Below, piece after piece: positions 37,919-50,917 of a stretch of DNA of 64,000 bases. The position numbers and the translations under genes were made by a program. The notes under the pieces were generated by a model. The model had not been told where the DNA came from. It was given only the letters and a program-made list of their open reading frames with translations, and made no database searches. Numbering within the stretch: position 1 is the stretch's first letter; each line of letters starts with the position of its first letter. The stretch is from Limanda limanda (Eukaryota; Chordata; Actinopteri; Pleuronectiformes; Pleuronectidae), in assembly GCF_963576545.1 (NCBI RefSeq), contig NW_026870532.1, positions 744,001 through 808,000 of the forward strand, read 5' to 3'.

Positions 37919-39037
37919 TCTCTCCGACCTTCACAAAAAAAGTTATTCAAGAATATCTCTTTCTCCTATGTGCTTTCATCCCTAACCCTAACCCTAACCC
38001 TTCCGAAAGTCGGAGAAGCTCAAGGATGTTACCGATCGATGCGCGCTACCCCATTTAGTGGGGGTAGAGCCTACTTGCAAGTCTCTCCGACCTTCACAAA
38101 AAAAGTTATTCAAGAATATCTCCTCAGATTTGGGGGAATTTCGTCGGTCGACCTCTTCCGAAGGTCGTACAAGCTCGGGGATGGTACCAATCGATCTGCA
38201 GGACCCAAATTAGTCCAGATGCAACCACTTTCCAAGTCTCTCCGACCTTCACAAAAAAAGTTATTCAAGAATATCTCTTTCTCCTATGTGCTTTCATCCC
38301 TAACCCTAACCCTAACCCTTCCGAAAGTCGGAGAAGCTCAAGGATGGTACCGATCGATGCGCGCTACCCCATTTAGTGGGGGTAGAGCGTACTTGCAAGT
38401 CTCTCCGACCTTCACAAAAAAAGTTATTCAAGAATATCTCTTTCTCCTATGTGCTTTCATCCCTAACCCTAACCCTTCCGAAAGTCGGAGAAGCTCAAGG
38501 ATGGTACCGATCGATGCGCGCTACCCCATTTAGTGGGGGTAGAGCCTACTTGCAAGTCTCTCCGACCTTCACAAAAAACGTTATTCAAGAATATCTCTTT
38601 CTCCTATGTGCTTTCATCCCTAACCCTAACCCTAACCCTTCCGAAAGTCGGAGAAGCTCAAGGATGGTACCGATCGATGCGCGCTACCCCATTTAGTGGG
38701 GGTAGAGCCTACTTGCAAGTCTCTCCGACCTTCACAAAAAAAGTTATTCAAGAATATCTCCTCAGATTTGGGGGAATTTCGTCGGTCGACCTCTTCCGAA
38801 GGTCGTACAAGCTCAGGGATGGTACCAATCGATCCGCAGGACCCAAATTAGTCCAGATGCAACCACTTTCCAAGTCTCTCCGACCTTCACAAAAAAAGTT
38901 ATTCAAGAATATCTCTTTCTCCTATGTGCTTTCATCCCTAACCCTAACCCTAACCCTTCCGAAAGTCGGAGAAGCTCAAGGATGGTACCGATCGATGCGC
39001 GCTACCCCATTTAGTGGGGGTAGAGCCTACTTGCAAG
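37919..39037 (+). repeat. 2.1-kb higher-order repeat, copy 3, partial
   Basis: Markers at 38029 and 38389 are 2250 bp from those of copy 2. CTCAGGG reappears at 38815, 4331 bp from 34484 (2087 + 2250 minus the 6-bp contraction). Copy 3 therefore resembles copy 1 more than copy 2 at that site. Confidence 0.8.
38400..38556 (+). repeat. 157-bp A unit with contracted telomeric tract
   Basis: Two hexamers at 38461-38477. The equivalent units in the two earlier copies of the 2.1-kb repeat keep three, so this contraction is specific to copy 3. Confidence 0.95.
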
Positions 39038-41923
39038 TCTCTCCGACCTTCACAAAAAAAGTTATTCAAGAATATCTCTTTCTCCTATGTGCTTTCATCC
39101 CTAACCCTAACCCTAACCCTTCCGAAAGTCGGAGAAGCTCAAGGATGGTACCGATCGATGCGCGCTACCCCATTTAGTGGGGGTAGAGCCTACTTGCAAG
39201 TCTCTCCGACCTTCACAAAAAACGTTATTCAAGAATATCTCTTTCTCCTATGTGCTTTCATCCCTAACCCTAACCCTAACCCTTCCGAAAGTCGGAGAAG
39301 CTCAAGGATGGTACCGATCGATGCGCGCAACCCCATTTAGTGGGGGTAGAGCCTACTTGCAAGTCTCTCCGACCTTCACAAAAAAAGTTATTCAAGAATA
39401 TCTCCTCAGATTTGGGGGAATTTCGTCGGTCGACCTCTTCCGAAGGTCGTACAAGCTCGGGGATGGTACCAATCGATCCGCAGGACCCAAATTAGTCCAG
39501 ATGCAACCACTTTCCAAGTCTCTCCGACCTTCACAAAAAAAGTTATTCAAGAATATCTCTTTCTCCTATGTGCTTTCATCCCTAACCCTAACCCTAACCC
39601 TTCCGAAAGTCGGAGAAGCTCAAGGATGGTACCGATCGATGCGCGCTACCCCATTTAGTGGGGGTAAAGCCTACTTGCAAGTCTCTCCGACCTTCACAAA
39701 AAAAGTTATTCAAGAATATCTCTTTCTCCTATGTGCTTTCATCCCTAACCCTAACCCTAACCCTTCCGAAAGTCGGAGAAGCTCAAGGATGGTACCGATC
39801 GATGCGCGCTACCCCATTTAGTGGGGGTAGAGCCTACTTGCAAGTCTCTCCGACCTTCACAAAAAAAGTTATTCAAGAATATCTCTTTCTCCTATGTGCT
39901 TTCATCCCTAACCCTAACCCTAACCCTTCCGAAAGTCGGAGAAGCTCAAGGATGGTACCGATCGATGCGCGCTACCCCATTTAGTGGGGGTAGAGCCTAC
40001 TTGCAAGTCTCTCCGACCTTCACAAAAAAAGTTATTCAAGAATATCTCCTCAGATTTGGGGGAATTTCGTCGGTCGACCTCTTCCGAAGGTCGTACAAGC
40101 TCGGGGATGGTACCAATCGATCTGCAGGACCCAAATTAGTCCAGATGCAACCACTTTCCAAGTCTCTCCGACCTTCACAAAAAAAGTTATTCAAGAATAT
40201 CTCTTTCTCCTATGTGCTTTCATCCCTAACCCTAACCCTAACCCTTCCGAAAGTCGGAGAAGCTCAAGGATGGTACCGATCGATGCGCGCTACCCCATTT
40301 AGTGGGGGTAGAGCCTACTTGCAAGTCTCTCCGACCTTCACAAAAAAAGTTATTCAAGAATATCTCCTCAGATTTGGGGGAATTTCGTCGGTCGACCTCT
40401 TCCGAAGGTCGTACAAGCTCGGGGATGGTACCAATCGATCCGCAGGACCCAAATTAGTCCAGATGCAACCACTTTCCAAGTCTCTCCGACCTTCACAAAA
40501 AAAGTTATTCAAGAATATCTCTTTCTCCTATGTGCTTTCATCCCTAACCCTAACCCTAACCCTTCCGAAAGTCGGAGACGCTCAAGGATGTTACCGATCG
40601 ATGCGCGCTACCCCATTTAGTGGGGGTAGAGCCTACTTGCAAGTCTCTCCGACCTTTACAAAAAAAGTTATTCAAGAATATCTCCTCAGATTTGGGGGAA
40701 TTTCGTCGGTCGACCTCTTCTGAAGGTCGTACAAGCTCGGGGATGGTACCAATCGATCTGCAGGACCCAAATTAGTCCAGATGCAGCCACTTTCCAAGTC
40801 TCTCCGACCTTCACAAAAAAAGTTATTCAAGAATATCTCTTTCTCCTATGTGCTTTCATCCCTAACCCTAACCCTAACCCTTCCGAAAGTCGGAGAAGCT
40901 CAAGGATGGTACCGATCGATGCGCGCTACCCCATTTAGTGGGGGTAGAGCCTACTTGCAAGTCTCTCCGACCTTCACAAAAAAAGTTATTCAAGAATATC
41001 TCTTTCTCCTATGTGCTTTCATCCCTAACCCTAACCCTAACCCTTCCGAAAGTCGGAGAAGCTCAAGGATGGTACCGATCGATGCGCGCTACCCCATTTA
41101 GTGGGGGTAGAGCCTACTTGCAAGTCTCTCCGACCTTCACAAAAAACGTTATTCAAGAATATCTCTTTCTCCTATGTGCTTTCATCCCTAACCCTAACCC
41201 TAACCCTTCCGAAAGTCGGAGAAGCTCAAGGATGGTACCGATCGATGCGCGCTACCCCATTTAGTGGGGGTAGAGCCTACTTGCAAGTCTCTCCGACCTT
41301 CAAAAAAAAAGTTATTCAAGAATATCTCCTCAGATTTGGGGGAATTTCGTCGGTCGACCTCTTCCGAAGGTCGTACAAGCTCGGGGATGGTACCAATCGA
41401 TCCGCAGGACCCAAATTAGTCCAGATGCAACCACTTTCCAAGTCTCTCCGACCTTCACAAAAAAAGTTATTCAAGAATATCTCTTTCTCCTATGTGCTTT
41501 CATCCCTAACCCTAACCCTAACCCTTCCGAAAGTCGGAGAAGCTCAAGGATGGTACCGATCGATGCGCGCTACCCCATTTAGTGGGGGTAGAGCCTACTT
41601 GCAAGTCTCTCCGACCTTCACAAAAAAAGTTATTCAAGAATATCTCTTTCTCCTATGTGCTTTCATCCCTAACCCTAACCCTAACCCTTCCGAAAGTCGG
41701 AGAAGCTCAAGGATGGTACCGATCGATGCGCGCTACCCCATTTAGTGGGGGTAGAGCCTACTTGCAAGTCTCTCCGACCTTCACAAAAAAAGTTATTCAA
41801 GAATATCTCCTCAGATTTGGGGGAATTTCGTCGGTCGACCTCTTCCGAAGGTCGTACAAGCTCGGGGATGGTACCAATCGATCCGCAGGACCCAAATTAG
41901 TCCAGATGCAACCACTTTCCAAG

Positions 41924-42080
41924 TCTCTCCGACCTTCACAAAAAAAGTTATTCAAGAATATCTCTTTCTCCTATGTGCTTTCATCCCTAACCCTAACCCT
42001 TCCGAAAGTCGGAGAAGCTCAAGGATGGTACCGATCGATGCGCGCTAACCCATTTAGTGGGGGTAGAGCCTACTTGCAAG
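41924..42080 (+). repeat. 157-bp A unit with contracted telomeric tract
   Basis: Two hexamers at 41985-42001. The unit also has a private change giving GCTAACCC near 42048. Confidence 0.94.
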
Positions 42081-43841
42081 TCTCTCCGACCTTCACAAAA
42101 AAAGTTATTCAAGAATATCTCTTTCTCCTATGTGCTTTCATCCCTAACCCTAACCCTAACCCTTCCGAAAGTCGGAGAAGCTCAAGGATGGTACCGATCG
42201 ATGCGCGCTACCCCATTTAGTGGGGGTAGAGCCTACTTGCAAGTCTCTCCGACCTTCACAAAAAAAGTTATTCAAGAATATCTCTTTCTCCTATGTGCTT
42301 TCATCCCTAACCCTAACCCTAACCCTTCCGAAAGTCGGAGAAGCTCAAGGATGGTACCGATCGATGCGCGCTACCCCATTTAGTGGGGGTAGAGCCTACT
42401 TGCAAGTCTCTCCGACCTTCACAAAAAAAGTTATTCAAGAATATCTCCTCAGATTTGGGGGAATTTCGTCGGTCGACCTCTTCCGAAGGTCGTACAAGCT
42501 CGGGGATGGTACCAATCGATCTGCAGGACCCAAATTAGTCCAGATGCAACCACTTTCCAAGTCTCTCCGACCTTCACAAAAAAAGTTATTCAAGAATATC
42601 TCTTTCTCCTATGTGCTTTCATCCCTAACCCTAACCCTAACCCTTCCGAAAGTCGGAGAAGCTCAAGGATGGTACCGATCGATGCGCGCTACCCCATTTA
42701 GTGGGGGTAGAGCCTACTTGCAAGTCTCTCCGACCTTCACAAAAAACGTTATTCAAGAATATCTCTTTCTCCTATGTGCTTTCATCCCTAACCCTAACCC
42801 TAACCCTTCCGAAAGTCGGAGAAGCTCAAGGATGGTACCGATCGATGCGCGCTACCCCATTTAGTGGGGGTAGAGCCTACTTGCAAGTCTCTCCGACCTT
42901 CACAAAAAAAGTTATTCAAGAATATCTCCTCAGATTTGGGGGAATTTCGTCGGTCGACCTCTTCCGAAGGTCGTACAAGCTCGGGGATGGTACCAATCGA
43001 TCCGCAGGACCCAAATTAGTCCAGATGCAGCCACTTTACAAGTCTCTCCGACCTTCACAAAAAAAGTTATTCAAGAATATCTCTTTCTCCTATGTGCTTT
43101 CATCCCTAACCCTAACCCTAACCCTTCCGAAAGTCGGAGAAGCTCAAGGATAGTACCGATCGATGCGCGCTACCCCATTTAGTGGGGGTAGAGCCTACTT
43201 GCAAGTCTCTCCGACCTTCACAAAAAAAGTTATTCAAGAATATCTCCTCAGATTTGGGGGAATTTCGTCGGTCGACCTCTTCCGAAGGTCGTACAAGCTC
43301 GGGGATGGTACCAATTGATCCGCAGGACCCAAATTAGTCCAGATGCAACCACTTTCCAAGTCTCTCCGACCTTCACAAAAAAAGTTATTCAAGAATATCT
43401 CTTTCTCCTATGTGCTTTCATCCCTAACCCTAACCCTAACCCTTCCGAAAGTCGGAGAAGCTCAAGGATGGTACCGATCGATGCGCGCTACCCCATTTAG
43501 TGGGGGTAGAGCCTACTTGCAAGTCTCTCCGACCTTCACAAAAAAAGTTATTCAAGAATATCTCTTTCTCCTATGTGCTTTCAGCCCTAACCCTAACCCT
43601 AACCCTTCCGAAAGTCGGAGAAGCTCAAGGATGGTACCGATCGATGCGCGCTACCCCATTTAGTGGGGGTAGAGCCTACTTGCAAGTCTCTCCGACCTTC
43701 ACAAAAAAAGTTATTCAAGAATATCTCCTCAGATTTGGGGGAATTTCGTCGGTCGACCTCTTCCGAAGGTCGTACAAGCTCGGGGATGTTACCAATCGAT
43801 CCGCAGGACCCAAATTAGTCCAGATGCAGCCACTTTCCAAG

Positions 43842-44656
43842 TCTCTCCGACCTTCACAAAAAAAGTTATTCAAGAATATCTCTTTCTCCTATGTGCTTTC
43901 ATCCCTAACCCTAACCCTAACCCTTCCGAAAGTCGGAGAAGCTCAAGGATGGTACCGATCGATGCGCGCTACCCCATTTAGTGGGGGTAGAGCCTACTTG
44001 CAAGTCTCTCCGACCTTCACAAAAAAAGTTATTCAAGAATATCTCTTTCTCCTATGTGCTTTCATCCCTAACCCTAACCCTAACCCTTCCGAAAGTCGGA
44101 GAAGCTCAAGGATGGTACCGATCGATGCGCGCTACCCCATTTAGTGGGGGTAGAGCCTACTTGCAAGTCTCTCCGACCTTCACAAAAAACGTTATTCAAG
44201 AATATCTCTTTCTCCTATGTGCTTTCATCCCTAACCCTAACCCTAACCCTTCCGAAAGTCGGAGAAGCTCAAGGATGGTACCGATCGATGCGCGCTACCC
44301 CATTTAGTGGGGGTAGAGCCTACTTGCAAGTCTCTCCGACCTTCACAAAAAAAGTTATTCAAGAATATCTCTTTCTCCTATGTGCTTTCATCCCTAACCC
44401 TAACCCTAACCCTTCCGAAAGTCGGAGAAGCTCAAGGATGGTACCGATCGATGCGCGCAACCCCATTTAGTGGGGGTAGAGCCTACTTGCAAGTCTCTCC
44501 GACCTTCACAAAAAAAGTTATTCAAGAATATCTCTTTCTCCTATGTGCTTTCATCCCTAACCCTAACCCTAACCCTTCCGAAAGTCGGAGAAGCTCAAGG
44601 ATGGTACCGATCGATGCGCGCTACCCCATTTAGTGGGGGTAGAGCCTACTTGCAAG
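43842..44656 (+). repeat. Run of five consecutive A units
   Basis: The longest B-free stretch in the window: five telomeric tracts at 163-bp spacing. The third unit (around 44168-44330) carries the ACGTT variant. Confidence 0.9.
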
Positions 44657-46417
44657 TCTCTCCGACCTTCACAAAAAAAGTTATTCAAGAATATCTCCTC
44701 AGATTTGGGGGAATTTCGTCGGTCGACCTCTTCCGAAGGTCGTACAAGCTCGGGGATGGTACCAATCGATCCGCAGGACCCAAATTAGTCCAGATGCAAC
44801 CACTTTCCAAGTCTCTCCGACCTTCACAAAAAAAGTTATTCAAGAATATCTCTTTCTCCTATGTGCTTTCATCCCTAACCCTAACCCTAACCCTTCCGAA
44901 AGTCGGAGAAGCTCAAGGATGGTACCGATCGATGCGCGCTACCCCATTTAGTGGGGGTAGAGCCTACTTGCAAGTCTCTCCGACCTTCACAAAAAAAGTT
45001 ATTCAAGAATATCTCCTCAGATTTGGGGGAATTTCGTCGGTCGACCTCTTCCGAAGGTCGTACAAGCTCGGGAATGGTACCAATCGATCCGCAGGACCCA
45101 AATTAGTCCAGATGCAGCCACTTTCCAAGTCTCTCCGACCTTCACAAAAAAAGTTATTCAAGAATATCTCTTTCTCCTATGTGCTTTCATCCCTAACCCT
45201 AACCCTAACCCTTCCGAAAGTCGGAGAAGCTCAAGGATGGTACCGATCGATGCGCGCTACCCCATTTAGTGGGGGTAGAGCCTACTTGCAAGTCTCTCCG
45301 ACCTTCACAAAAAAAGTTATTCAAGAATATCTCTTTCTCCTATGTGCTTTCATCCCTAACCCTAACCCTAACCCTTCCGAAAGTCGGAGAAGCTCAAGGA
45401 TGGTACCGATCGATGCGCGCTACCCCATTTAGTGGGGGTAGAGCCTACTTGCAAGTCTCTCCGACCTTCACAAAAAAAGTTATTCAAGAATATCTCCTCA
45501 GATTTGGGGGAATTTCGTCGGTCGACCTCTTCCGAAGGTCGTACAAGCTCGGGGATGGTACCAATCGATCCGCAGGACCCAAATTAGTCCAGATGCAGCC
45601 ACTTTCCAAGTCTCTCCGACCTTCACAAAAAAAGTTATTCAAGAATATCTCTTTCTCCTATGTGCTTTCATCCCTAACCCTAACCCTAACCCTTCCGAAA
45701 GTCGGAGAAGCTCAAGGATGGTACCGATCGATGCGCGCTACCCCATTTAGTGGGGGTAGAGCCTACTTGCAAGTCTCTCCGACCTTCACAAAAAAAGTTA
45801 TTCAAGAATATCTCTTTCTCCTATGTGCTTTCATCCCTAACCCTAACCCTAACCCTTCCGAAAGTCGGAGAAGCTCAAGGATGGTACCGATCGATGCGCG
45901 CTACCCCATTTAGTGGGGGTAGAGCCTACTTGCAAGTCTCTCCGACCTTCACAAAAAACGTTATTCAAGAATATCTCTTTCTCCTATGTGCTTTCATCCC
46001 TAACCCTAACCCTAACCCTTCCGAAAGTCGGAGAAGCTCAAGGATGGTACCGATCGATGCGCGCTACCCCATTTAGTGGGGGTAGAGCCTACTTGCAAGT
46101 CTCTCCGACCTTCACAAAAAAAGTTATTCAAGAATATCTCCTCAGATTTGGGGGAATTTCGTCGGTCGACCTCTTCCGAAGGTCGTACAAGCTCGGGGAT
46201 GGTACCAATCGATCCGCAGGACCCAAATTAGTCCAGATGCAACCACTTTCCAAGTCTCTCCGACCTTCACAAAAAAAGTTATTCAAGAATATCTCTTTCT
46301 CCTATGTGCTTTCATCCCTAACCCTAACCCTAACCCTTCCGAAAGTCGGAGAAGCTCAAGGATGGTACCGATCGATGCGCGCTACCCCATTTAGTGGGGG
46401 TAGAGCCTACTTGCAAG

Positions 46418-49400
46418 TCTCTCCGACCTTCACAAAAAAAGTTATTCAAGAATATCTCTTTCTCCTATGTGCTTTCATCCCTAACCCTAACCCTAACCCT
46501 TCCGAAAGTCGGAGAAGCTCAAGGATGGTACCGATCGATGCGCGCAACCCGATTTAGTGGGGGTAGAGCCTACTTGCAAGTCTCTCCGACCTTCACAAAA
46601 AAAGTTATTCAAGAATATCTCCTCAGATTTGGGGGAATTTCGTCGGTCGACCTCTTCCGAAGGTCGTACAAGCTCGGGGATGGTACCAATCGATCCGCAG
46701 GACCCAAATTAGTCAAGATGCAACCACTTTCCAAGTCTCTCCGACCTTCACAAAAAAAGTTATTCAAGAATATCTCTTTCTCCTATGTGCTTTCATCCCT
46801 AACCCTAACCCTAACCCTTCCGAAAGTCGGAGAAGCTCAAGGATGGTACCGATCGATGCGCGCTACCCCATTTAGTGGGGGTAGAGCCTACTTGCAAGTC
46901 TCTCCGACCTTCACAAAAAACGTTATTCAAGAATATCTCTTTCTCCTATGTGCTTTCATCCCTAACCCTAACCCTAACCCTTCCGAAAGTCGGAGAAGCT
47001 CAAGGATGGTACCGATCGATGCGCGCTACCCCATTTAGTGGGGGTAGAGCCTACTTGCAAGTCTCTCCGACCTTCACAAAAAAAGTTATTCAAGAATATC
47101 TCCTCAGATTTGGGGGAATTTCGTCGGTCGACCTCTTCCGAAGGTCGTACAAGCTCGGGGATGGTACCAATCGATCCGCAGGACCCAAATTAGTCCAGAT
47201 GCAACCACTTTCCAAGTCTCTCCGACCTTCACAAAAAAAGTTATTCAAGAATATCTCTTTCTCCTATGTGCTTTCATCCCTAACCCTAACCCTAACCCTT
47301 CCGAAAGTCGGAGAAGCTCAAGGATGGTACCGATCGATGCGCGCTACCCCATTTAGTGGGGGTAGAGCCTACTTGCAAGTCTCTCCGACCTTCACAAAAA
47401 AAGTTATTCAAGAATATCTCTTTCTCCTATGTGCTTTCATCCCTAACCCTAACCCTAACCCTTCCGAAAGTCGGAGAAGCTCAAGGATGGTACCGATCGA
47501 TGCGCGCAACCCGATTTAGTGGGGGTAGAGCCTACTTGCAAGTCTCTCCGACCTTCACAAAAAAAGTTATTCAAGAATATCTCCTCAGATTTGGGGGAAT
47601 TTCGTCGGTCGACCTCTTCCGAAGGTCGTACAAGCTCGGGGATGGTACCAATCGATCCGCAGGACCCAAATTAGTCAAGATGCAACCACTTTCCAAGTCT
47701 CTCCGACCTTCACAAAAAAAGTTATTCAAGAATATCTCTTTCTCCTATGTGCTTTCATCCCTAACCCTAACCCTAACCCTTCCGAAAGTCGGAGAAGCTC
47801 AAGGATGGTACCGATCGATGCGCGCTACCCCATTTAGTGGGGGTAGAGCCTACTTGCAAGTCTCTCCGACCTTCACAAAAAAAGTTATTCAAGAATATCT
47901 CTTTCTCCTATGTGCTTTCATCCCTAACCCTAACCCTAACCCTTCCGAAAGTCTGAGAAGCTCAAGGATGGTACCGATCGATGCGCGCTACCCCATTTAG
48001 TGGGGGTAGAGCCTACTTGCAAGTCTCTCCGACCTTCACAAAAAAAGTTATTCAAGAATATCTCCTCAGATTTGGGGGAATTTCGTCGGTCGACCTCTTC
48101 CGAAGGTCGTACAAGCTCGGGGATGGTACCAATCGATCCGCAGGACCCAAATTAGTCCAGATGCAACCACTTTCCAAGTCTCTCCGACCTTCACAAAAAA
48201 AGTTATTCAAGAATATCTCTTTCTCCTATGTGCTTTCATCCCTAACCCTAACCCTAACCCTTCCGAAAGTCGGAGAAGCTCAAGGATGGTACCGATCGAT
48301 GCGCGCTACCCCATTTAGTGGGGGTAGAGCCTACTTGCAAGTCTCTCCGACCTTCACAAAAAAAGTTATTCAAGAATATCTCTTTCTCCTATGTGCTTTC
48401 ATCCCTAACCCTAACCCTAACCCTTCCGAAAGTCGGAGAAGCTCAAGGATGGTACCGATCGATGCGCGCAACCCCATTTAGTGGGGGTAGAGCCTACTTG
48501 CAAGTCTCTCCGACCTTCACAAAAAAAGTTATTCAAGAATATCTCCTCAGATTTGGGGGAATTTCGTCGGTCGACCTCTTCCGAAGGTCGTACAAGCTCG
48601 GGGATGGTACCAATCGATCCGCAGGACCCAAATTAGTCCAGATGCAACCACTTTTCAAGTCTCTCCGACCTTCACAAAAAAAGTTATTCAAGAATATCTC
48701 TTTCTCCTATGTGCTTTCATCCCTAACCCTAACCCTAACCCTTCCGAAAGTCGGAAAAGCTCAAGGATGGTACCGATCGATGCGCGCTACCCCATTTAGT
48801 GGGGGTAGAGCCTACTTGCAAGTCTCTCCGACCTTCACAAAAAAAGTTATTCAAGAATATCTCTTTCTCCTATGTGCTTTCATCCCTAACCCTAACCCTA
48901 ACCCTTCCGAAAGTCGGAGAAGCTCAAGGATGGTACCGATCGATGCGCGCTACCCCATTTAGTGGGGGTAGAGCCTACTTGCAAGTCTCTCCGACCTTCA
49001 CAAAAAACGTTATTCAAGAATATCTCTTTCTCCTATGTGCTTTCATCCCTAACCCTAACCCTAACCCTTCCGAAAGTCGGAGAAGCTCAAGGATGGTACC
49101 GATCGATGCGCGCTACCCTATTTAGTGGGGGTAGAGCCTACTTGCAAGTCTCTCCGACCTTCACAAAAAAAGTTATTCAAGAATATCTCCTCAGATTTGG
49201 GGGAATTTCGTCGGTCGACCTCTTCCGAAGGTCGTACAAGCTCGGGGATGGTACCAATCGATCCGCAGGACCCAAATTAGTCCAGATGCAGCCACTTTCC
49301 AAGTCTCTCCGACCTTCACAAAAAAAGTTATTCAAGAATATCTCTTTCTCCTATGTGCTTTCATCCCTAACCCTAACCCTAACCCTTCCGAAAGTCGGAG

Positions 49401-49629
49401 AAGCTCAAGGATGGTACCGATCGATGCGCGATACCCCATTTAGTGGGGGTAGAGCCTACTTGCAAGTCTCTCCGACCTTCAAAAAAAAAGTTATTCAAGA
49501 ATATCTCTTTCTCCTATGTGCTTTCATCCCTAACCCTAACCCTAACCCTTCCGAAAGTCGGAGAAGCTCAAGGATGGTACCGATCGATGCGCGCTACCCC
49601 ATTTAGTGGGGGTAGAGCCTACTTGCAAG
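46418..49629 (+). repeat. 3212-bp segment duplicated 7385 bp to the right (left copy)
   Basis: Run order 1,1,1,1,1,0,1,0, identical to that of 53803-57014. Shared rare variants sit exactly 7385 bp apart: C-to-G at 46551 and 47513, C-to-A at 46715 and 47677, GTCTGAG at 47954, CTTTTCAAG at 48655, CCCTATTT at 49129. The first 962 bp and the next 962 bp inside it are themselves a tandem pair. Confidence 0.9.
48342..49629 (+). repeat. 1288-bp tandem duplication, copy 1
   Basis: Runs 1,0,1,0. Markers: CTTTTCAAG at 48655, GTCGGAAAAGC near 48755, CCCTATTT at 49129, GCGATACCC near 49431, and a run of nine A after TTC near 49481-49489. Confidence 0.9.
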
Positions 49630-50917
49630 TCTCTCCGACCTTCACAAAAAACGTTATTCAAGAATATCTCTTTCTCCTATGTGCTTTCATCCCTAACCCT
49701 AACCCTAACCCTTCCGAAAGTCGGAGAAGCTCAAGGATGGTACCGATCGATGCGCGCTACCCCATTTAGTGGGGGTAGAGCCTACTTGCAAGTCTCTCCG
49801 ACCTTCACAAAAAAAGTTATTCAAGAATATCTCCTCAGATTTGGGGGAATTTCGTCGGTCGACCTCTTCCGAAGGTCGTACAAGCTCGGGGATGGTACCA
49901 ATCGATCCGCAGGACCCAAATTAGTCCAGATGCAACCACTTTTCAAGTCTCTCCGACCTTCACAAAAAAAGTTATTCAAGAATATCTCTTTCTCCTATGT
50001 GCTTTCATCCCTAACCCTAACCCTAACCCTTCCGAAAGTCGGAAAAGCTCAAGGATGGTACCGATCGATGCGCGCTACCCCATTTAGTGGGGGTAGAGCC
50101 TACTTGCAAGTCTCTCCGACCTTCACAAAAAAAGTTATTCAAGAATATCTCTTTCTCCTATGTGCTTTCATCCCTAACCCTAACCCTAACCCTTCCGAAA
50201 GTCGGAGAAGCTCAAGGATGGTACCGATCGATGCGCGCTACCCCATTTAGTGGGGGTAGAGCCTACTTGCAAGTCTCTCCGACCTTCACAAAAAACGTTA
50301 TTCAAGAATATCTCTTTCTCCTATGTGCTTTCATCCCTAACCCTAACCCTAACCCTTCCGAAAGTCGGAGAAGCTCAAGGATGGTACCGATCGATGCGCG
50401 CTACCCTATTTAGTGGGGGTAGAGCCTACTTGCAAGTCTCTCCGACCTTCACAAAAAAAGTTATTCAAGAATATCTCCTCAGATTTGGGGGAATTTCGTC
50501 GGTCGACCTCTTCCGAAGGTCGTACAAGCTCGGGGATGGTACCAATCGATCTGCAGGACCCAAATTAGTCCAGATGCAGCCACTTTCCAAGTCTCTCCGA
50601 CCTTCACAAAAAAAGTTATTCAAGAATATCTCTTTCTCCTATGTGCTTTCATCCCTAACCCTAACCCTAACCCTTCCGAAAGTCGGAGAAGCTCAAGGAT
50701 GGTACCGATCGATGCGCGATACCCCATTTAGTGGGGGTAGAGCCTACTTGCAAGTCTCTCCGACCTTCAAAAAAAAAGTTATTCAAGAATATCTCTTTCT
50801 CCTATGTGCTTTCATCCCTAACCCTAACCCTAACCCTTCCGAAAGTCGGAGAAGCTCAAGGATGGTACCGATCGATGCGCGCTACCCCATTTAGTGGGGG
50901 TAGAGCCTACTTGCAAG
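49630..50917 (+). repeat. 1288-bp tandem duplication, copy 2
   Basis: Repeats the marker set of copy 1 at +1288 (for example CTTTTCAAG at 49943). One added change, GATCTGCAGG near 50551, separates it from copy 1 and creates a CTGCAG site. Confidence 0.9.

Larger units (their letters stand above)
39038..46417 (+). repeat. Irregular A/BA mosaic
   Basis: Run order by n: 0,1,0,3,0,1,1,0,1,2,1,0,0,0,2,1,0,1. It includes the only n=3 run outside the 4484-bp repeat (39845-40961), which contains several private changes (GAGACGC near 40579, GATGTTACC near 40591, TTTACA near 40657, CTTCTGAAGG at 40721-40722). It also holds the longest stretch of consecutive A units, five at 43842-44656. No gene is present. 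Confidence 0.9.
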
